From assembly GCF_016908015.1 (NCBI RefSeq), contig NZ_JAFBDB010000005.1:248001-312000 (forward strand): a stretch of DNA of 64,000 bases, written 5' to 3'. Below, piece after piece: positions 1 to 9,503 of this stretch. The notes under the pieces are model-generated. The model did not search any database. It was not told the DNA's origin and saw only the letters and a program-made list of their open reading frames with translations. The position numbers and the translations under genes are program-made. How positions within the stretch are numbered: the first letter of the stretch is position 1; every line of letters starts with the position of its first letter. The stretch comes from Clostridium pascui (GTDB lineage Bacteria; Bacillota; Clostridia; Clostridiales; Clostridiaceae).

Positions 1-48
1 GTCAAAACGAAATTCTTTCCTTCAGCAGTGTGGATGAAGACATTTTTA
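1..48 (+). ncRNA. 3' end of a structured RNA (copy 1), with terminator hairpin
   Basis: The first ~48 bases match the 3' end of the element at 25287-25336 (about 85% by eye). Both contain a CGAAATTC arm, then a cttca/tgaag stem with a 10-nt loop (20-39 here) followed by a T run, which is an intrinsic-terminator layout on the plus strand. The rest of this copy lies outside the window. The family was not identified. The match ends at the T tract, where a palindromic element begins. Confidence 0.5.
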
Positions 49-272
49 ATGTTAAATTTAGTATGAGATTTGCATTATAGAAGGCTTTGAACAAGCAATT
101 AGAAGCTCTTTATTTATGAATTTAAAACACCGTAAAGAACTTTTTACTGTCTGAGTGACAGCGAGTTTAAAAAGTTTAGGTGATTTAAATTCGTAAATAT
201 TAGAGCTTCTTTGCGCAGTGAACGCCTTCTTAAATGCAAATCCCATACGATAGGTTCAACATTAAATATGTC
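39..272. repeat. Imperfect ~235-bp palindrome (MITE-like element)
   Basis: Positions 39-133 are closely matched by the reverse complement of 178-272: shared blocks include gatttgcatt, agaaggc, agaagctct and gaatttaaa, with only scattered mismatches and small gaps. The ~45-nt centre has its own short inverted repeat (ctgtctgagtgacag). An open frame at 58-246 on the minus strand exists only because of this structure and is not treated as a gene. The layout fits a non-autonomous palindromic repeat, or a transcript folding into a long hairpin. It sits just after an RNA terminator and about 10 bases before the stop codon of the converging DsrE-like gene. Confidence 0.6.
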
Positions 273-284
273 GTAATATCCTTT

Positions 285-776
285 TTATATGAATAACTGC
301 ATATTAGAATTTAATGCATCTCTCATATAATCTTGAGCTGTTATGATTGTAAATCCTTCAATAAACTCTTCTTCCTTAAACCCCATTACTTCTACAGACA
401 TTTTGCAGCCGTAGAATTTAACTCCCTTTTTTATTGCACCATTTAAAAATTTTGTTAAAGTAGGTGTTTCTGTATCTTCCATCATCTTTTGAAGCATTGC
501 CTTTCCAACTCCAGCCATATTCATTTTTGACAGCGGAAGCTGCTCAGGTCCTACAGGAGTTACAGAATCAAACATTTTTTCATAGGCTGTTTTATCTTCT
601 AAAGTCATTCTTTCAGGATCTCTTACTAAAAATAGTCCCCAAAAGGCACAAAATATACTCACATCTACTCCAATATCTCTTGCTGCATTTGCAATAGTAA
701 GAGCAGCCAAAGCTTTATCATAATCACCACTAAAAAGGACTAAGTTTAATTTCTTGTTGTCTACGTTATTATCCAA
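285..776 (-). CDS. DsrE/DsrF-like family protein
   Basis: A 163-residue protein of the DsrE/DsrF/DrsH-like fold, a group of small sulfur-transfer or peroxiredoxin-like proteins. The N-terminal strand followed by SGDYDKALAALTIANAA (about residues 16-32) is the Rossmann-like core. Cys43 and Cys124 (FYGCKMS) are candidate sulfur carriers; the second lies where family members keep their conserved cysteine. It starts at a TTG codon eight bases after AGGAGG. It appears monocistronic and ends close to the palindromic element. The family call is fairly secure, but the substrate cannot be read from sequence. Confidence 0.75.
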   Translation of the reverse strand: MDNNVDNKKLNLVLFSGDYDKALAALTIANAARDIGVDVSIFCAFWGLFLVRDPERMTLEDKTAYEKMFDSVTPVGPEQLPLSKMNMAGVGKAMLQKMMEDTETPTLTKFLNGAIKKGVKFYGCKMSVEVMGFKEEEFIEGFTIITAQDYMRDALNSNMQLFI

Positions 777-870
777 ATTACTTACCTCCTACATTTATAG
801 TATTTATCAAACACTTAAATCTTTATATTTTTCTTAATAAAACTAACTAACTTAATATTTTACATATTAT

Positions 871-2244
871 TCAAATCAGTATAAATGCTGCAACTAATGT
901 AGTCATAATTCCTACTATTACTGGAATCATATTTTTTCTAGCTAAATCAAAAGGCTTAACATCACAAATTGCTGCAACAGATACAACACTCCATGGTATG
1001 GCAGTTCCTCCTATCCAAATTGAAAGCACTTGGCCAAAAGCTGCAACCTTTGATGTATCAGTTCCAATAGCTGTATTAAAAGCATGTGCTAATGTTCCCA
1101 TAAGAGGAAGTCCTCCAAAGGCAGAACCGCTTATTCCAAGTATAACAGCTACAAACCCTTGAATTGCAATCACTGAAAAACTAGATAATGCTATTTTACT
1201 AGATATATACATTGCTATATCTGTTAAAATGCCTGTGGCACTCTCACCCAAAATTTCCTTTGCTGTGTTCTCACTTCCTAAAAAGAAAAAAGCACCTATA
1301 ACTATAACTGGAGCAAAAACTTTTATTCCAAATACAAAGCCATCCTTTATGTATCTTGTTACTTCTCCTAATGATTTTACTATTCCATAATTTAAAATCG
1401 ATGTGAATATTAAAATTAAAATAGCAGTTCCTCCAATTAAAGCTGTAGCCCCTTGACCCTTTAGCTTGAATATGTAGATAAGAATTACATCTATTAGAAA
1501 TACGATAGGAGTAACTATTGCTAAGAGCTTTGGATTATGCAGCGGCGGATCTTTATCAATTACAACCTCTTGGATATGTTGCTTCTCATTATAATCTATA
1601 ATTTTATTTGTTTCTTTTCTCATAATAAAAAATGCAGTTCCCACAGCGAATATACTCATAACAATCCAAAACGGTACACTTTGTTTTACTATTATAAATG
1701 TATCATCTATACCTGCAGTTTTAGCAGTTATTGCAGGTGCCCCTTGAATAAAAAAATCACTGGATAGTGCTATTCCCTTGCCGAATAAAGATAAAGCAAC
1801 TGCTGCCCAAATTTTGGGAAGACCAGCTTTTACAGCAGCAGGCACCATTATTGCGCCAATAAATACTATTGCAGGAGTTGGCCATATAAACCAAGAAGTT
1901 ATAGTTACAGTGAAACCTAAAACAAAAAAAGCTACTATCTTGTTTATCATAAATTTTCTTAAGGGATTTACAATAAGTTCATCTGCACCTATATCACTTA
2001 GAGACTTTGACATAGCATTTACCATAGAAATTATAAGCACAATTTCTATAAACTCTCTGCCAGATACTAATATAGCCCTATAAATAATTTGCACTGACTC
2101 CAAAATATTCGAAGTTTTTATTAATCCAATTATACCTATCCCTAATATACAGGGTATTACAACATCCTTTTTTAAAAATATAATTCCAATAACTAAAATA
2201 ATTATTGTTAAATATATATAGTGTATCAATCCTAATGTAATCAT
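871..2244 (-). CDS. Polytopic permease of the ion-transporter superfamily
   Basis: A 457-residue, very hydrophobic protein with about 11-12 membrane segments, two similar halves and a short charged cytoplasmic loop near residues 210-235. The overall layout and the glycine-rich loops (GISGSAFGGLPLMGT) recall GntP/DcuC/CitM-type carriers of the IT superfamily, so an organic anion is a plausible substrate. This is inferred from architecture; I do not recognise a specific subfamily. The ATG follows GGAGAG. It is transcribed divergently from bioY, with the BirA operator lying closer to bioY. Confidence 0.55.
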   Translation of the reverse strand: MITLGLIHYIYLTIIILVIGIIFLKKDVVIPCILGIGIIGLIKTSNILESVQIIYRAILVSGREFIEIVLIISMVNAMSKSLSDIGADELIVNPLRKFMINKIVAFFVLGFTVTITSWFIWPTPAIVFIGAIMVPAAVKAGLPKIWAAVALSLFGKGIALSSDFFIQGAPAITAKTAGIDDTFIIVKQSVPFWIVMSIFAVGTAFFIMRKETNKIIDYNEKQHIQEVVIDKDPPLHNPKLLAIVTPIVFLIDVILIYIFKLKGQGATALIGGTAILILIFTSILNYGIVKSLGEVTRYIKDGFVFGIKVFAPVIVIGAFFFLGSENTAKEILGESATGILTDIAMYISSKIALSSFSVIAIQGFVAVILGISGSAFGGLPLMGTLAHAFNTAIGTDTSKVAAFGQVLSIWIGGTAIPWSVVSVAAICDVKPFDLARKNMIPVIVGIMTTLVAAFILI

Positions 2245-2362
2245 AGCTCTCTCCTGCCTTCTTATATTGAAAATACAATATATAAAACTATGTTTTGTTT
2301 AAATCTCAAATATTATTCCAATTAGCCAATATTATTTTATCGAATGTTTTGTTTTAATTGCA

Positions 2363-2391
2363 TTGACAACAAAGTTTTATTATTGTAAACT
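2363..2391 (+). promoter_or_regulatory. Promoter of bioY
   Basis: TTGACA at 2363-2368, a 17-bp spacer and TAAACT at 2386-2391. The -10 box lies inside the left half of the BirA operator, so bound BirA would block polymerase. Confidence 0.6.
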
Positions 2392-2415
2392 TAATTTAAA
2401 TATTAGGTTTACAAT
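2382..2415 (+). promoter_or_regulatory. BirA operator upstream of bioY
   Basis: Inverted repeat ATTGTAAAC (2382-2390) and GTTTACAAT (2407-2415) separated by 16 bp, the spacing and half-site of the Gram-positive BirA box. It overlaps the -10 box and lies 21 bp before the bioY start, so biotinyl-5'-AMP-loaded BirA from the neighbouring gene is expected to repress bioY. Confidence 0.75.
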
Positions 2416-2435
2416 GACTTTAGGAGGTTATCTTA

Positions 2436-2996
2436 ATGAAAATTACTACAAGAGATATGATTCTCGTTTCCTTATTTACATCCTTAACTGCTATTGGAAC
2501 GTTTATAAAAATCCCTCTAGAACCTGCGCCAATTAATCTTCAATTTTTATTTACAGCACTTGCAGGTATACTACTTGGCTCTAGATTAGGTGCATTATCT
2601 CAAATTGTATATGTAACACTAGGATTATTAGGTCTTCCTGTATTTACAAAACCCGGTGGTTTATCTTATATTTTTCAACCTACTTTTGGTTATTTAATAG
2701 GGTATATTATTGCAGCTTATATTATAGGTAAACTATCTGAATCCAAAAATAAGCCAAGCTTCTTAAAACTTTTAACTGCCTGTATTTCAGGAATACTTAC
2801 CGTTTACATTATTGGAGTTCCTTATTTATACATTATATTAAAATATGTATCCTCAACTCCTATAACTATTCCTTCTGCATTAAAAGCTGGCTGTGTAATA
2901 TTTCTCCCAGGTGATTTGATTAAGTGCATATTAACTGCATTTCTTGGAGTTAGGATTATCCCTGTTATAAAACGTTATGGATTAGCTAATTCTTAA
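2436..2996 (+). CDS. bioY: Biotin transporter substrate-binding subunit BioY
   Basis: A 186-residue membrane protein of the BioY family, the S-component that captures biotin for ECF transporters. Six hydrophobic segments are visible. The family signature regions are present: IPLEPAPINLQFLFTALAG near residues 26-44, GLLGLPVFTKPGGLSY near 63-78 and the FLPGDLIKC stretch near 150-158. The ATG follows AGGAGG. A BirA operator overlaps the promoter and birA is the convergent neighbour, so function and regulation agree. No EcfA/T genes are adjacent; the CbiO/CbiQ genes at the window end are not obviously linked. Confidence 0.93.
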   Translation: MKITTRDMILVSLFTSLTAIGTFIKIPLEPAPINLQFLFTALAGILLGSRLGALSQIVYVTLGLLGLPVFTKPGGLSYIFQPTFGYLIGYIIAAYIIGKLSESKNKPSFLKLLTACISGILTVYIIGVPYLYIILKYVSSTPITIPSALKAGCVIFLPGDLIKCILTAFLGVRIIPVIKRYGLANS

Positions 2997-3030
2997 ACAT
3001 ATATAATATAACAAAAGTTCCTATAGAGTA

Positions 3031-3061
3031 AAAAATCAGGGAATACTCCCTGATTTTTTAT
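3031..3061. terminator. Bidirectional terminator between bioY and birA
   Basis: A 12-bp stem (AAAAATCAGGGA/TCCCTGATTTTT) with a 4-base loop and T runs on both strands. The birA stop codon lies in the T tract, so it serves both convergent genes. Confidence 0.85.
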
Positions 3062-4047
3062 ACATATCCATAAAGTCCCCTTACAGAAACTTCTCCTGAT
3101 ATTACTTCATGAACACTTCCATCATCATATTTTACAATAAGTTTTCCATCATCACTTAAATCTATTGCTTGTGCTTGAATTTCATTATTTCTATTGATTA
3201 TTCTAATAGACTTCCCAATTAATATTGAGTTTTCCCTACAAATATTTATAGAAGTTTTTATGTCTTCGTTCTTTATAAATTCCTCATATAATTCTTCTAA
3301 GTTATTTAAAATGCCTGCGACCAAAGTTTTTCTTTTTATACTTTTACCCTCTTCAATTTTTAACGAAGTTGCAATTTCCTCAATTTCCTTTGGGATATCT
3401 TCCTTATCAATATTAACATTTATTCCTATTCCCATAGCTATATAGTTTACTTTATTTATTTCTCCGCTCATTTCAGTAAGTATTCCACATACTTTTTTAT
3501 TATTTATTACTATGTCATTAGGCCATTTTATATAAGCATTTATCCCTTGCTCTTTTAGGGCTCTTAAAACAGCTGCAGCTCCAACTTGTGTAATTTTTGC
3601 CACATTCATTGGGTCAATATCAGGTCTTAATATAACAGACATCCATATTCCCTTAAATTTAGGAGAAATCCAACTGCGGCCAAGCCTTCCTCTTCCCATA
3701 GTTTGTTCTTCACTTATTATTACTGCTCCTTCTGGGCATCCGCTGCTTGCTAACTTTTTAGCTTCGTTATTAGTAGAGTCAATTGAATTAAAGTAAATTA
3801 TTTGTTTACCAATGTGGTTGGTATTTAAATATGAATTTATTTCCTCAAAAGTAAGTAAATCTGGGGATGAAATTAACTTATATCCTTTTCTAGATACGGA
3901 CTCTATATTATATCCATCTTCTTTTATTACCTTCATATATTTCCATACAGCAGCTCTTGAAATCCCCAAAATACTGCTAATGTCCTCTCCAGATATAAAT
4001 TCATTCTTATTTTTCTTGAGTAAACTGATTATTTCTTCTTTCAACAT
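3058..4047 (-). CDS. birA: Bifunctional biotin protein ligase / biotin operon repressor
   Basis: A 329-residue protein with an N-terminal winged helix (about residues 1-65; SGEDISSILGISRAAVWKYM) and a catalytic ligase domain. The biotinyl-AMP loop GRGRLGR (about 118-124), KWPNDI near 175-180 and the C-terminal SH3-like domain (about 270-325) are all present. It attaches biotin to acyl carriers such as pyruvate or acetyl-CoA carboxylase, and because it keeps the DNA-binding domain it can also repress biotin genes. The BirA box before bioY is the probable local target. It ends inside a bidirectional terminator and begins 28 bp after the upstream chemoreceptor stop. Confidence 0.93.
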   Translation of the reverse strand: MLKEEIISLLKKNKNEFISGEDISSILGISRAAVWKYMKVIKEDGYNIESVSRKGYKLISSPDLLTFEEINSYLNTNHIGKQIIYFNSIDSTNNEAKKLASSGCPEGAVIISEEQTMGRGRLGRSWISPKFKGIWMSVILRPDIDPMNVAKITQVGAAAVLRALKEQGINAYIKWPNDIVINNKKVCGILTEMSGEINKVNYIAMGIGINVNIDKEDIPKEIEEIATSLKIEEGKSIKRKTLVAGILNNLEELYEEFIKNEDIKTSINICRENSILIGKSIRIINRNNEIQAQAIDLSDDGKLIVKYDDGSVHEVISGEVSVRGLYGYV

Positions 4048-4075
4048 GCCGCCTCCTGTTTACGATAAGATTCAA

Positions 4076-6079
4076 TTACTCTATTTTAAACTTATTGACG
4101 CCATTCTGCAACTTTTCAGCTAAATTTTGCAGCTGTTCTGTATACTTTGTAACTTCATGCATTGTCGCATTGATTTCTTCCGCTGATGCTGTAACCTCTT
4201 CCGTAGCAGAAGCTGTCTCCTCAGAAATTGATGATATGCTTTCAATCTTTTCTACTACTATATCTTTGCTTGAATTTATGCTAAATATAGACTTATTAAT
4301 ATCTTTCACCTTATTCCCAAGTATTAATATTGCTCTTATAATTTCATCAAAAATTTGCTTTGTTTCACTTACGATATCGTCTTGTTCCTTAACAATACTT
4401 TCAGTTTCTTCAATAGCATTTACTGCTATTTGAGATTTCCCTTGTATTGTCTCAATAATCTTTTTAATTTCAACTGTAGAATTTCTTGACTCATCTGCTA
4501 ATTTTCTAATCTCATCTGCAACAACAGCAAAGCCCCTTCCTGCTTCTCCTGCTCTAGCTGCTTCAATAGATGCATTCAGTGATAATAAGTTAGTTTGCTC
4601 AGTGATTTCAGATATGGTATTAGAAATCACACTAATTTGCTCTGTACTTCTACTCATATCTAAAATAACTTTACTTATTTTTACAGTAGACTCTTTTGTT
4701 TTATCAGACTTTTGTGAAAGCGTCTTGACTATAACTAACCCCTTAGATCCTAGATTTTCAGCATCATTAGATATACTGTCCATTTCCTGTGTCACTACTT
4801 CTATCCCCTCTAATTCTACAGCTAATTCGCCAACATTTAAAGCTCCTTCTTGTGAAGTTTGTGATTGATTTGTAGCTCCTTGTGAAATCTCCTCAATAGC
4901 TTTTGACACTTCACTTATAGATGCTGTTGTTTCCTCTGACATGCTTGCAAGACTAGTAGCTGATTCAAGTACAGTTAACGAGGAATATTTTACATCTGAT
5001 AATAATTTAGATATACTTGCCATCATCAAATTAAAATCTCTTCCAAGTTGCCCAAGCTCATCCTTTGATTTAATGTCTATCTTAATTGTTAAATTCCCTT
5101 CTGAAGCCTTTTTAAATACTTCCTTTAATTTAGCTATGTTTTTAGCTATACCTCCGCTTAGGAAGATTGAGATTAAAGTTGCTATTACTATAACAATTAA
5201 AATCATAATTATAGTAACATTTTTTATTTTATTAATATCGCTAGTTAATTCAGATTCATTTAGCGTAGCTAAAAGTTTCCACCCGGTTATTTTACTTGTA
5301 TCATAAGAAGCATACTTTTTTTTACCTTCAAATATATACTCTGTAAAGCCTTTTTCATTAACTGCAACATCCTTCCATAAACTTAACTTTGTTACTGTAT
5401 CAGTACCTAATAGTTTCTGATCAGGATGCGATATAATAATTCCATCCGAATCGGTAATACATAAATATCCTGTTTCCCCAACCCTTGATTTTGAAAAAAT
5501 ATTAGTTATTGCTTTAAGAGAAATATCTATTCCTACAACGCCAATTGAACTTCCATTGTCTTCAACAGTTCTTGATACAGTTACTACAAATTCTCCTGTA
5601 ACTGCATCCTTATACGGCTTAGTTGCAATTGTAGTTCCTTTATTTTCTAAAGCTAAGTTATACCAATCTTTAGTTTTAAAATTATAGTCCTTTGAAAGCT
5701 CTGCTTGTGGAGATATTAAAAACTTTCCTGATTCTGTTCCATAAAATACATTTAGAATATCTGAACTACTTCCTTTTATATCATCCAAATATCCTTTTAT
5801 ATCTTTTATTGTTTCCTTATCATCCTTATCTACTGTTTTAAAATTCAAATTATTTGAAGCCATTTTTAATTGAACAGAAATGCCTTCAAAATAATTATTT
5901 AAAGAATTATTTATTTGCGATAACATTTGCTTGCTTGTAACCTCTAGTTTATTACTAAGAATTAATTTTGATTGTCTATAAGACATAATTCCTAAGAATA
6001 TTAACGGAATTATGCAGATAGAAATAAAGCTAGTCATGAGTTTCGCACGAATACCAGTAAATTCAACACCTTTTAACAT
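4076..6079 (-). CDS. Methyl-accepting chemotaxis protein with double-Cache sensor
   Basis: A 667-residue chemoreceptor. Order: short cytoplasmic end, first membrane helix (about 13-33), an extracellular dCache-type sensor of ~240 residues ([13 protein letters not shown] and the following strands are typical), second membrane helix near 285-307, HAMP, and a long coiled-coil signalling domain whose tip contains [19 protein letters not shown]. The frame stays open to 6169, but the codon at 6079 follows GGAGGG by seven bases and starts directly before the membrane helix, so it is preferred. It would pass ligand information to CheA/CheW; no che genes are in the window and the ligand is unknown. 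Confidence 0.9.
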   Translation of the reverse strand: MLKGVEFTGIRAKLMTSFISICIIPLIFLGIMSYRQSKLILSNKLEVTSKQMLSQINNSLNNYFEGISVQLKMASNNLNFKTVDKDDKETIKDIKGYLDDIKGSSSDILNVFYGTESGKFLISPQAELSKDYNFKTKDWYNLALENKGTTIATKPYKDAVTGEFVVTVSRTVEDNGSSIGVVGIDISLKAITNIFSKSRVGETGYLCITDSDGIIISHPDQKLLGTDTVTKLSLWKDVAVNEKGFTEYIFEGKKKYASYDTSKITGWKLLATLNESELTSDINKIKNVTIIMILIVIVIATLISIFLSGGIAKNIAKLKEVFKKASEGNLTIKIDIKSKDELGQLGRDFNLMMASISKLLSDVKYSSLTVLESATSLASMSEETTASISEVSKAIEEISQGATNQSQTSQEGALNVGELAVELEGIEVVTQEMDSISNDAENLGSKGLVIVKTLSQKSDKTKESTVKISKVILDMSRSTEQISVISNTISEITEQTNLLSLNASIEAARAGEAGRGFAVVADEIRKLADESRNSTVEIKKIIETIQGKSQIAVNAIEETESIVKEQDDIVSETKQIFDEIIRAILILGNKVKDINKSIFSINSSKDIVVEKIESISSISEETASATEEVTASAEEINATMHEVTKYTEQLQNLAEKLQNGVNKFKIE

Positions 6080-6362
6080 AAGTAATCCCTCCGTTATTGT
6101 TTTAATACTTTTTCCTACATCATCTAGTATCATATTTTTACTCCGAACATTATTAATTGGTAACTGCATGTAATATATTTCGGAATAAGTTTATATTTAT
6201 TTAGACAAAATTCGCTAGCAAATGATACCAAAATACTATCTCAAATTCTGGTCTTATTGCCTTGGTATATCTAAACTTTACTGTTATTTGATATAATATT
6301 AATTAATACTATAAACTATTAGATTTATAGTAAATATAATTCAATAACAAGGAGGTATTCTT

Positions 6363-6908
6363 ATGAAATTACTATTTATTTCTGATATTCATGGTTCTTT
6401 GTATTATTTAAATAAAATTCTTGAGATATGCCAAGAAGAAAATCCAAATTACATAGTAGTGCTTGGTGATGAATTGTATCACGGAGCAAGAAATCCACTC
6501 CCAAAAGAATATAACCCAAAAGTTGTAACTGAACTACTGAATTCCTATAAAGATAAGATTATTGCTGTGCGTGGAAATTGCGATAGCGAAGTTGACCAGA
6601 TGGTTTTGGAATATCCAATGCTTAGTGATTACTCCATAATTCTTTATAATGGTAAAAGGCTGTTTTTAACTCATGGTCATATTTATAATAGTAATAATTT
6701 GCCTAATTTAAGTAACGGTGATGTATTAATTTATGGCCATACTCATGTACCCTTAGCTGAAAAACATAATGATATATTTATATTAAACCCTGGCTCCATA
6801 ACCTTTCCAAAAGAAAACACACCTAATTCTTATGGTGTGCTTGAAAACCAAATGTTTAAAATTAAAACTTTAGATGGCGACATTTATAAGGAAATCGAGC
6901 TAAGATAA
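6363..6908 (+). CDS. yfcE: YfcE/MJ0936-type metallophosphoesterase
   Basis: A 181-residue phosphodiesterase of the calcineurin-like superfamily. The metal-binding motifs appear in order: SDIHGS (7-12), GDELYH, GNCD (about 79-82), LTHGH (about 100-104) and YGHTHVP (about 122-128). These ligate two metal ions that hydrolyse phosphodiesters. Length and motif order match the YfcE subfamily, whose physiological substrate is unsettled. The ATG follows AAGGAGG. It is flanked by genes on the opposite strand and seems to be transcribed alone. Confidence 0.88.
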   Translation: MKLLFISDIHGSLYYLNKILEICQEENPNYIVVLGDELYHGARNPLPKEYNPKVVTELLNSYKDKIIAVRGNCDSEVDQMVLEYPMLSDYSIILYNGKRLFLTHGHIYNSNNLPNLSNGDVLIYGHTHVPLAEKHNDIFILNPGSITFPKENTPNSYGVLENQMFKIKTLDGDIYKEIELR

Positions 6909-6933
6909 ATAAACTATTCCAAAATGTATAGTG

Positions 6934-6973
6934 ACCCCCGAGGTGGCTCCACAAACTAGGACGATTTCGGGGT
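6934..6973. other. GC-rich hairpin of unknown role
   Basis: ACCCCCGA (6934-6941) can pair with TTCGGGGT (6966-6973) around a loop that holds a smaller GTGG/CCAC repeat. It lies between two convergent genes and is much richer in GC than its surroundings. There is no T tract directly after it on either strand, so it is not a standard terminator. Confidence 0.35.
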
Positions 6974-7002
6974 TGAATCCATAAATTTAACATGGGGTGA
7001 TT

Positions 7003-7899
7003 TTACAAAAACAATATCCCCACACCCATAATAGTAATTATTGATCCAACTATTTCCCTTGAAGTAACCTTTTCCTTTAATATTCTAATTGCAGGCGGAA
7101 TGATTAAAACAGGAGTTATGGATGTAATTGTTGCAGCAACTCCAGCTGTAGTATGCTGAATTGCTAACAATGAAAATGACACTCCTAAAAATGGCCCAAA
7201 AATCGCTCCAATAGAGATTCTTTTTAAGGCATAGACATCTTTAAAAGCTATACTTAAATTTCTCCACTTCTTCATTATAGTAATCAATATAGTAAATCCA
7301 ATAATTCCGGCAATTATACGTATTTGCGTAGCTGCAAAAGGATTATAATTTCCCATTCCCACTTTACTTAATATAACGCCACACGCTTGCCCTAAAGATC
7401 CCAAAAATGCAAAAGCTAGTCCCTTTGCAGGATGAGCAAATTCAACCTTATTCTCCTCTAAATCCTTCTTAAAAACTACTATTGCAATTCCTATTATTGT
7501 AATTGCCATTCCTATAATACTTATTTTACTTAATCTCTCACCAAAAACTATATAGCTTATTATTGCAGTAATTGGGGGTGAAGTTGCCATTACAAGCATA
7601 GCAACTCTCGAGCCCACTTCAACATAAGCTTGAAATAAAAATAAATCTCCCAAAACAAATCCTATAATTCCTGAGATTAATAGCCATAGCCATGTACTTC
7701 CAGCGGCATCTATAGGTAAAAATAAACCTCTAGTTATAAATGTATATATGCCTATTAATACAAAACCTATCAAAAGTCTTATAAGATTTACAGATAATGA
7801 TCCAACCTTTTTACCTGCTGATTCAAATGCCAGCGCTGTAACAGTCCAAAACATTGCTGTTAGTAATGCTGCAAATTCACCAAAATGTGACTGTAACAT
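7003..7899 (-). CDS. EamA/DMT-family transporter
   Basis: A 298-residue protein with ten predicted membrane segments arranged as two EamA repeats (roughly 5-135 and 155-295). The end-of-repeat pattern is present in both halves (FGERLSKISIIGMAITIIGI and KEKVTSREIVGSIITIMGVG), which is typical of drug/metabolite exporters. The frame extends to 7920, but the ATG at 7899 has GGAGGGG five bases upstream and starts at the expected N-terminus. The substrate is unknown. Confidence 0.85.
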   Translation of the reverse strand: MLQSHFGEFAALLTAMFWTVTALAFESAGKKVGSLSVNLIRLLIGFVLIGIYTFITRGLFLPIDAAGSTWLWLLISGIIGFVLGDLFLFQAYVEVGSRVAMLVMATSPPITAIISYIVFGERLSKISIIGMAITIIGIAIVVFKKDLEENKVEFAHPAKGLAFAFLGSLGQACGVILSKVGMGNYNPFAATQIRIIAGIIGFTILITIMKKWRNLSIAFKDVYALKRISIGAIFGPFLGVSFSLLAIQHTTAGVAATITSITPVLIIPPAIRILKEKVTSREIVGSIITIMGVGILFL

Positions 7900-8144
7900 A
7901 AAATCCCCTCCACAAAACATGTTCTTCCTAATTTTACTAAGTTATATTATACCATAGTTATATCTTTATTATATTTAAACTATAATAACTTTCATATTTA
8001 TTTTTATAAAGCTATTTAATATTCCTTCTGTTTATAATATATATTATTTCTTAATTATTCATATGAAAAAGTTTATATTTTGTTTATAATTAGTTTATGA
8101 AAAATAGAGATATACATTTTAAAATAAACTTATGAAGGACCTTC

Positions 8145-9419
8145 ATGAAAAGAAACTTAAAGGAGATGTTATTAAAAATGAAATTAAAGAAAAAAACAGC
8201 TATGTTTTTAAGCTTTGCTCTGGGAACTGTAATGTTCGCTTCTACAGCTATGGCTGAAGTAATGTCTAAAAGTGGATATGATCAATTAAAGGATTCTATG
8301 AAATACACAGCTGAAAGTCTTACCTCAGATGTTTCAAGTTATACTTTAGATATGTCTTTTGCTCTAAAGGATAATGGTACTGTTATTTCATCCGAAACTT
8401 CACTTAATAAATATGATGTTTCAAAACAAGCTATGGAAAACGTATCAACAAATATTGATGGTAAAGTTAAAAGAGATAATTATTACTACGCTGATAAAAA
8501 TGGCTATATAAATAAAAATAGTGATCAAAATGTCTATTATGTAAGTGAGTATACAAGTCCCCGTGAAGTAAATTCTTTTAAAAATCCGTTTAAAGAAAAA
8601 GAAGCTAGTGATGTTGAAAAAATAGCAGATGCTCTTGTAGGTAATTTAAAAGACTCTGTTATTGTCACAGAAAATACAGATGGAAGCAAGGTATTATCTG
8701 GTTCTCTAAAAGAATCCCAAATACCAGCATTAATTAATGCTATAGTATCACTTCAATCTAAAAATGAGTTTGGAAATAGAAATAATAATGAAAATTATAT
8801 GCCAAAAATCACAAAAGATATTTTTGTTAAAGAAATCTCTGGTAAAATGGTAGTAAACAAAGATGGATTAATCCAAAGTATTCTTGGAACTGGCGTACTT
8901 TCTGGTAAAGATGACAGTGGAAAAGAGCATATACTAACTTTGGAATTATTAGGAAAAGTAACAAATGTCAATTCAACTATTGTTAAGAAACCTGATCTTT
9001 CTGGTAAAACTGTAGAAAAAAATACAGAAAGAGATTATAATAAGCTAACTAATCCAGAAAAATATGTTGGACAATATAAAACTGATATTTTAATAGAAAA
9101 AGATAATAAATTTGAAAAAATAGGTGAAAAGTTTATTGATATTACTAAGGCAACTGAAACTAGTATTAGCGGAAGATATCACGAAGAATATTTAAAGGGT
9201 TATGAAAACTATGCGACTAATAAGAAAGACTTTGAATTTACTGCAAAATTTGAAGAAAATAATCTTAATGGACCTTTTACTGCTACCTCTGCTTCTGGTG
9301 ATGCTATTAAAGGTGATGTATCTGTCAATCCATATTCAGCAAAAATATATTTTAATATAAATGAAAATATAAGAGGAAATATGATATTTGATAGCGAGTA
9401 CAGCAGAGTATTTGATTAA
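8145..9419 (+). CDS. Secreted protein of unknown function
   Basis: A 424-residue exported protein. A positively charged start, a hydrophobic core (TAMFLSFALGTVMFAS) and an Ala-x-Ala site near residue 37 form a signal peptide. The mature part is lysine- and serine-rich with no cysteine and no cell-wall anchor. I recognise no domain. An alternative ATG at 8178 gives a more compact signal peptide but its ribosome site is rather distant. The gene precedes an ABC transporter and two-component system on the same strand, so it may be part of that envelope-stress or peptide-sensing module, although a weak terminator-like hairpin lies between them. Confidence 0.7.
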   Translation: MKRNLKEMLLKMKLKKKTAMFLSFALGTVMFASTAMAEVMSKSGYDQLKDSMKYTAESLTSDVSSYTLDMSFALKDNGTVISSETSLNKYDVSKQAMENVSTNIDGKVKRDNYYYADKNGYINKNSDQNVYYVSEYTSPREVNSFKNPFKEKEASDVEKIADALVGNLKDSVIVTENTDGSKVLSGSLKESQIPALINAIVSLQSKNEFGNRNNNENYMPKITKDIFVKEISGKMVVNKDGLIQSILGTGVLSGKDDSGKEHILTLELLGKVTNVNSTIVKKPDLSGKTVEKNTERDYNKLTNPEKYVGQYKTDILIEKDNKFEKIGEKFIDITKATETSISGRYHEEYLKGYENYATNKKDFEFTAKFEENNLNGPFTATSASGDAIKGDVSVNPYSAKIYFNINENIRGNMIFDSEYSRVFD

Positions 9420-9432
9420 TAGTATCTAAGAT

Positions 9433-9473
9433 AGCTTGCCGGTATTACCATGCCGGCAGATTCTTTTTTAAAC
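9433..9473 (+). terminator. Terminator-like hairpin before the ABC genes
   Basis: TGCCGG/CCGGCA stem around ~10 bases, followed after a few bases by TTCTTTTTT. It would separate the secreted-protein gene from the ABC/two-component operon, or reduce read-through. Confidence 0.5.
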
Positions 9474-9503
9474 TTTATTATAATAAGTTTTGGAGGTATT
9501 TAA

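Noticed and set aside
58-246. 62-codon open frame on the minus strand
   Set aside because: It lies wholly within the palindromic element; its two halves are reverse complements of each other, there is no ribosome site, and it is explained by the repeat.
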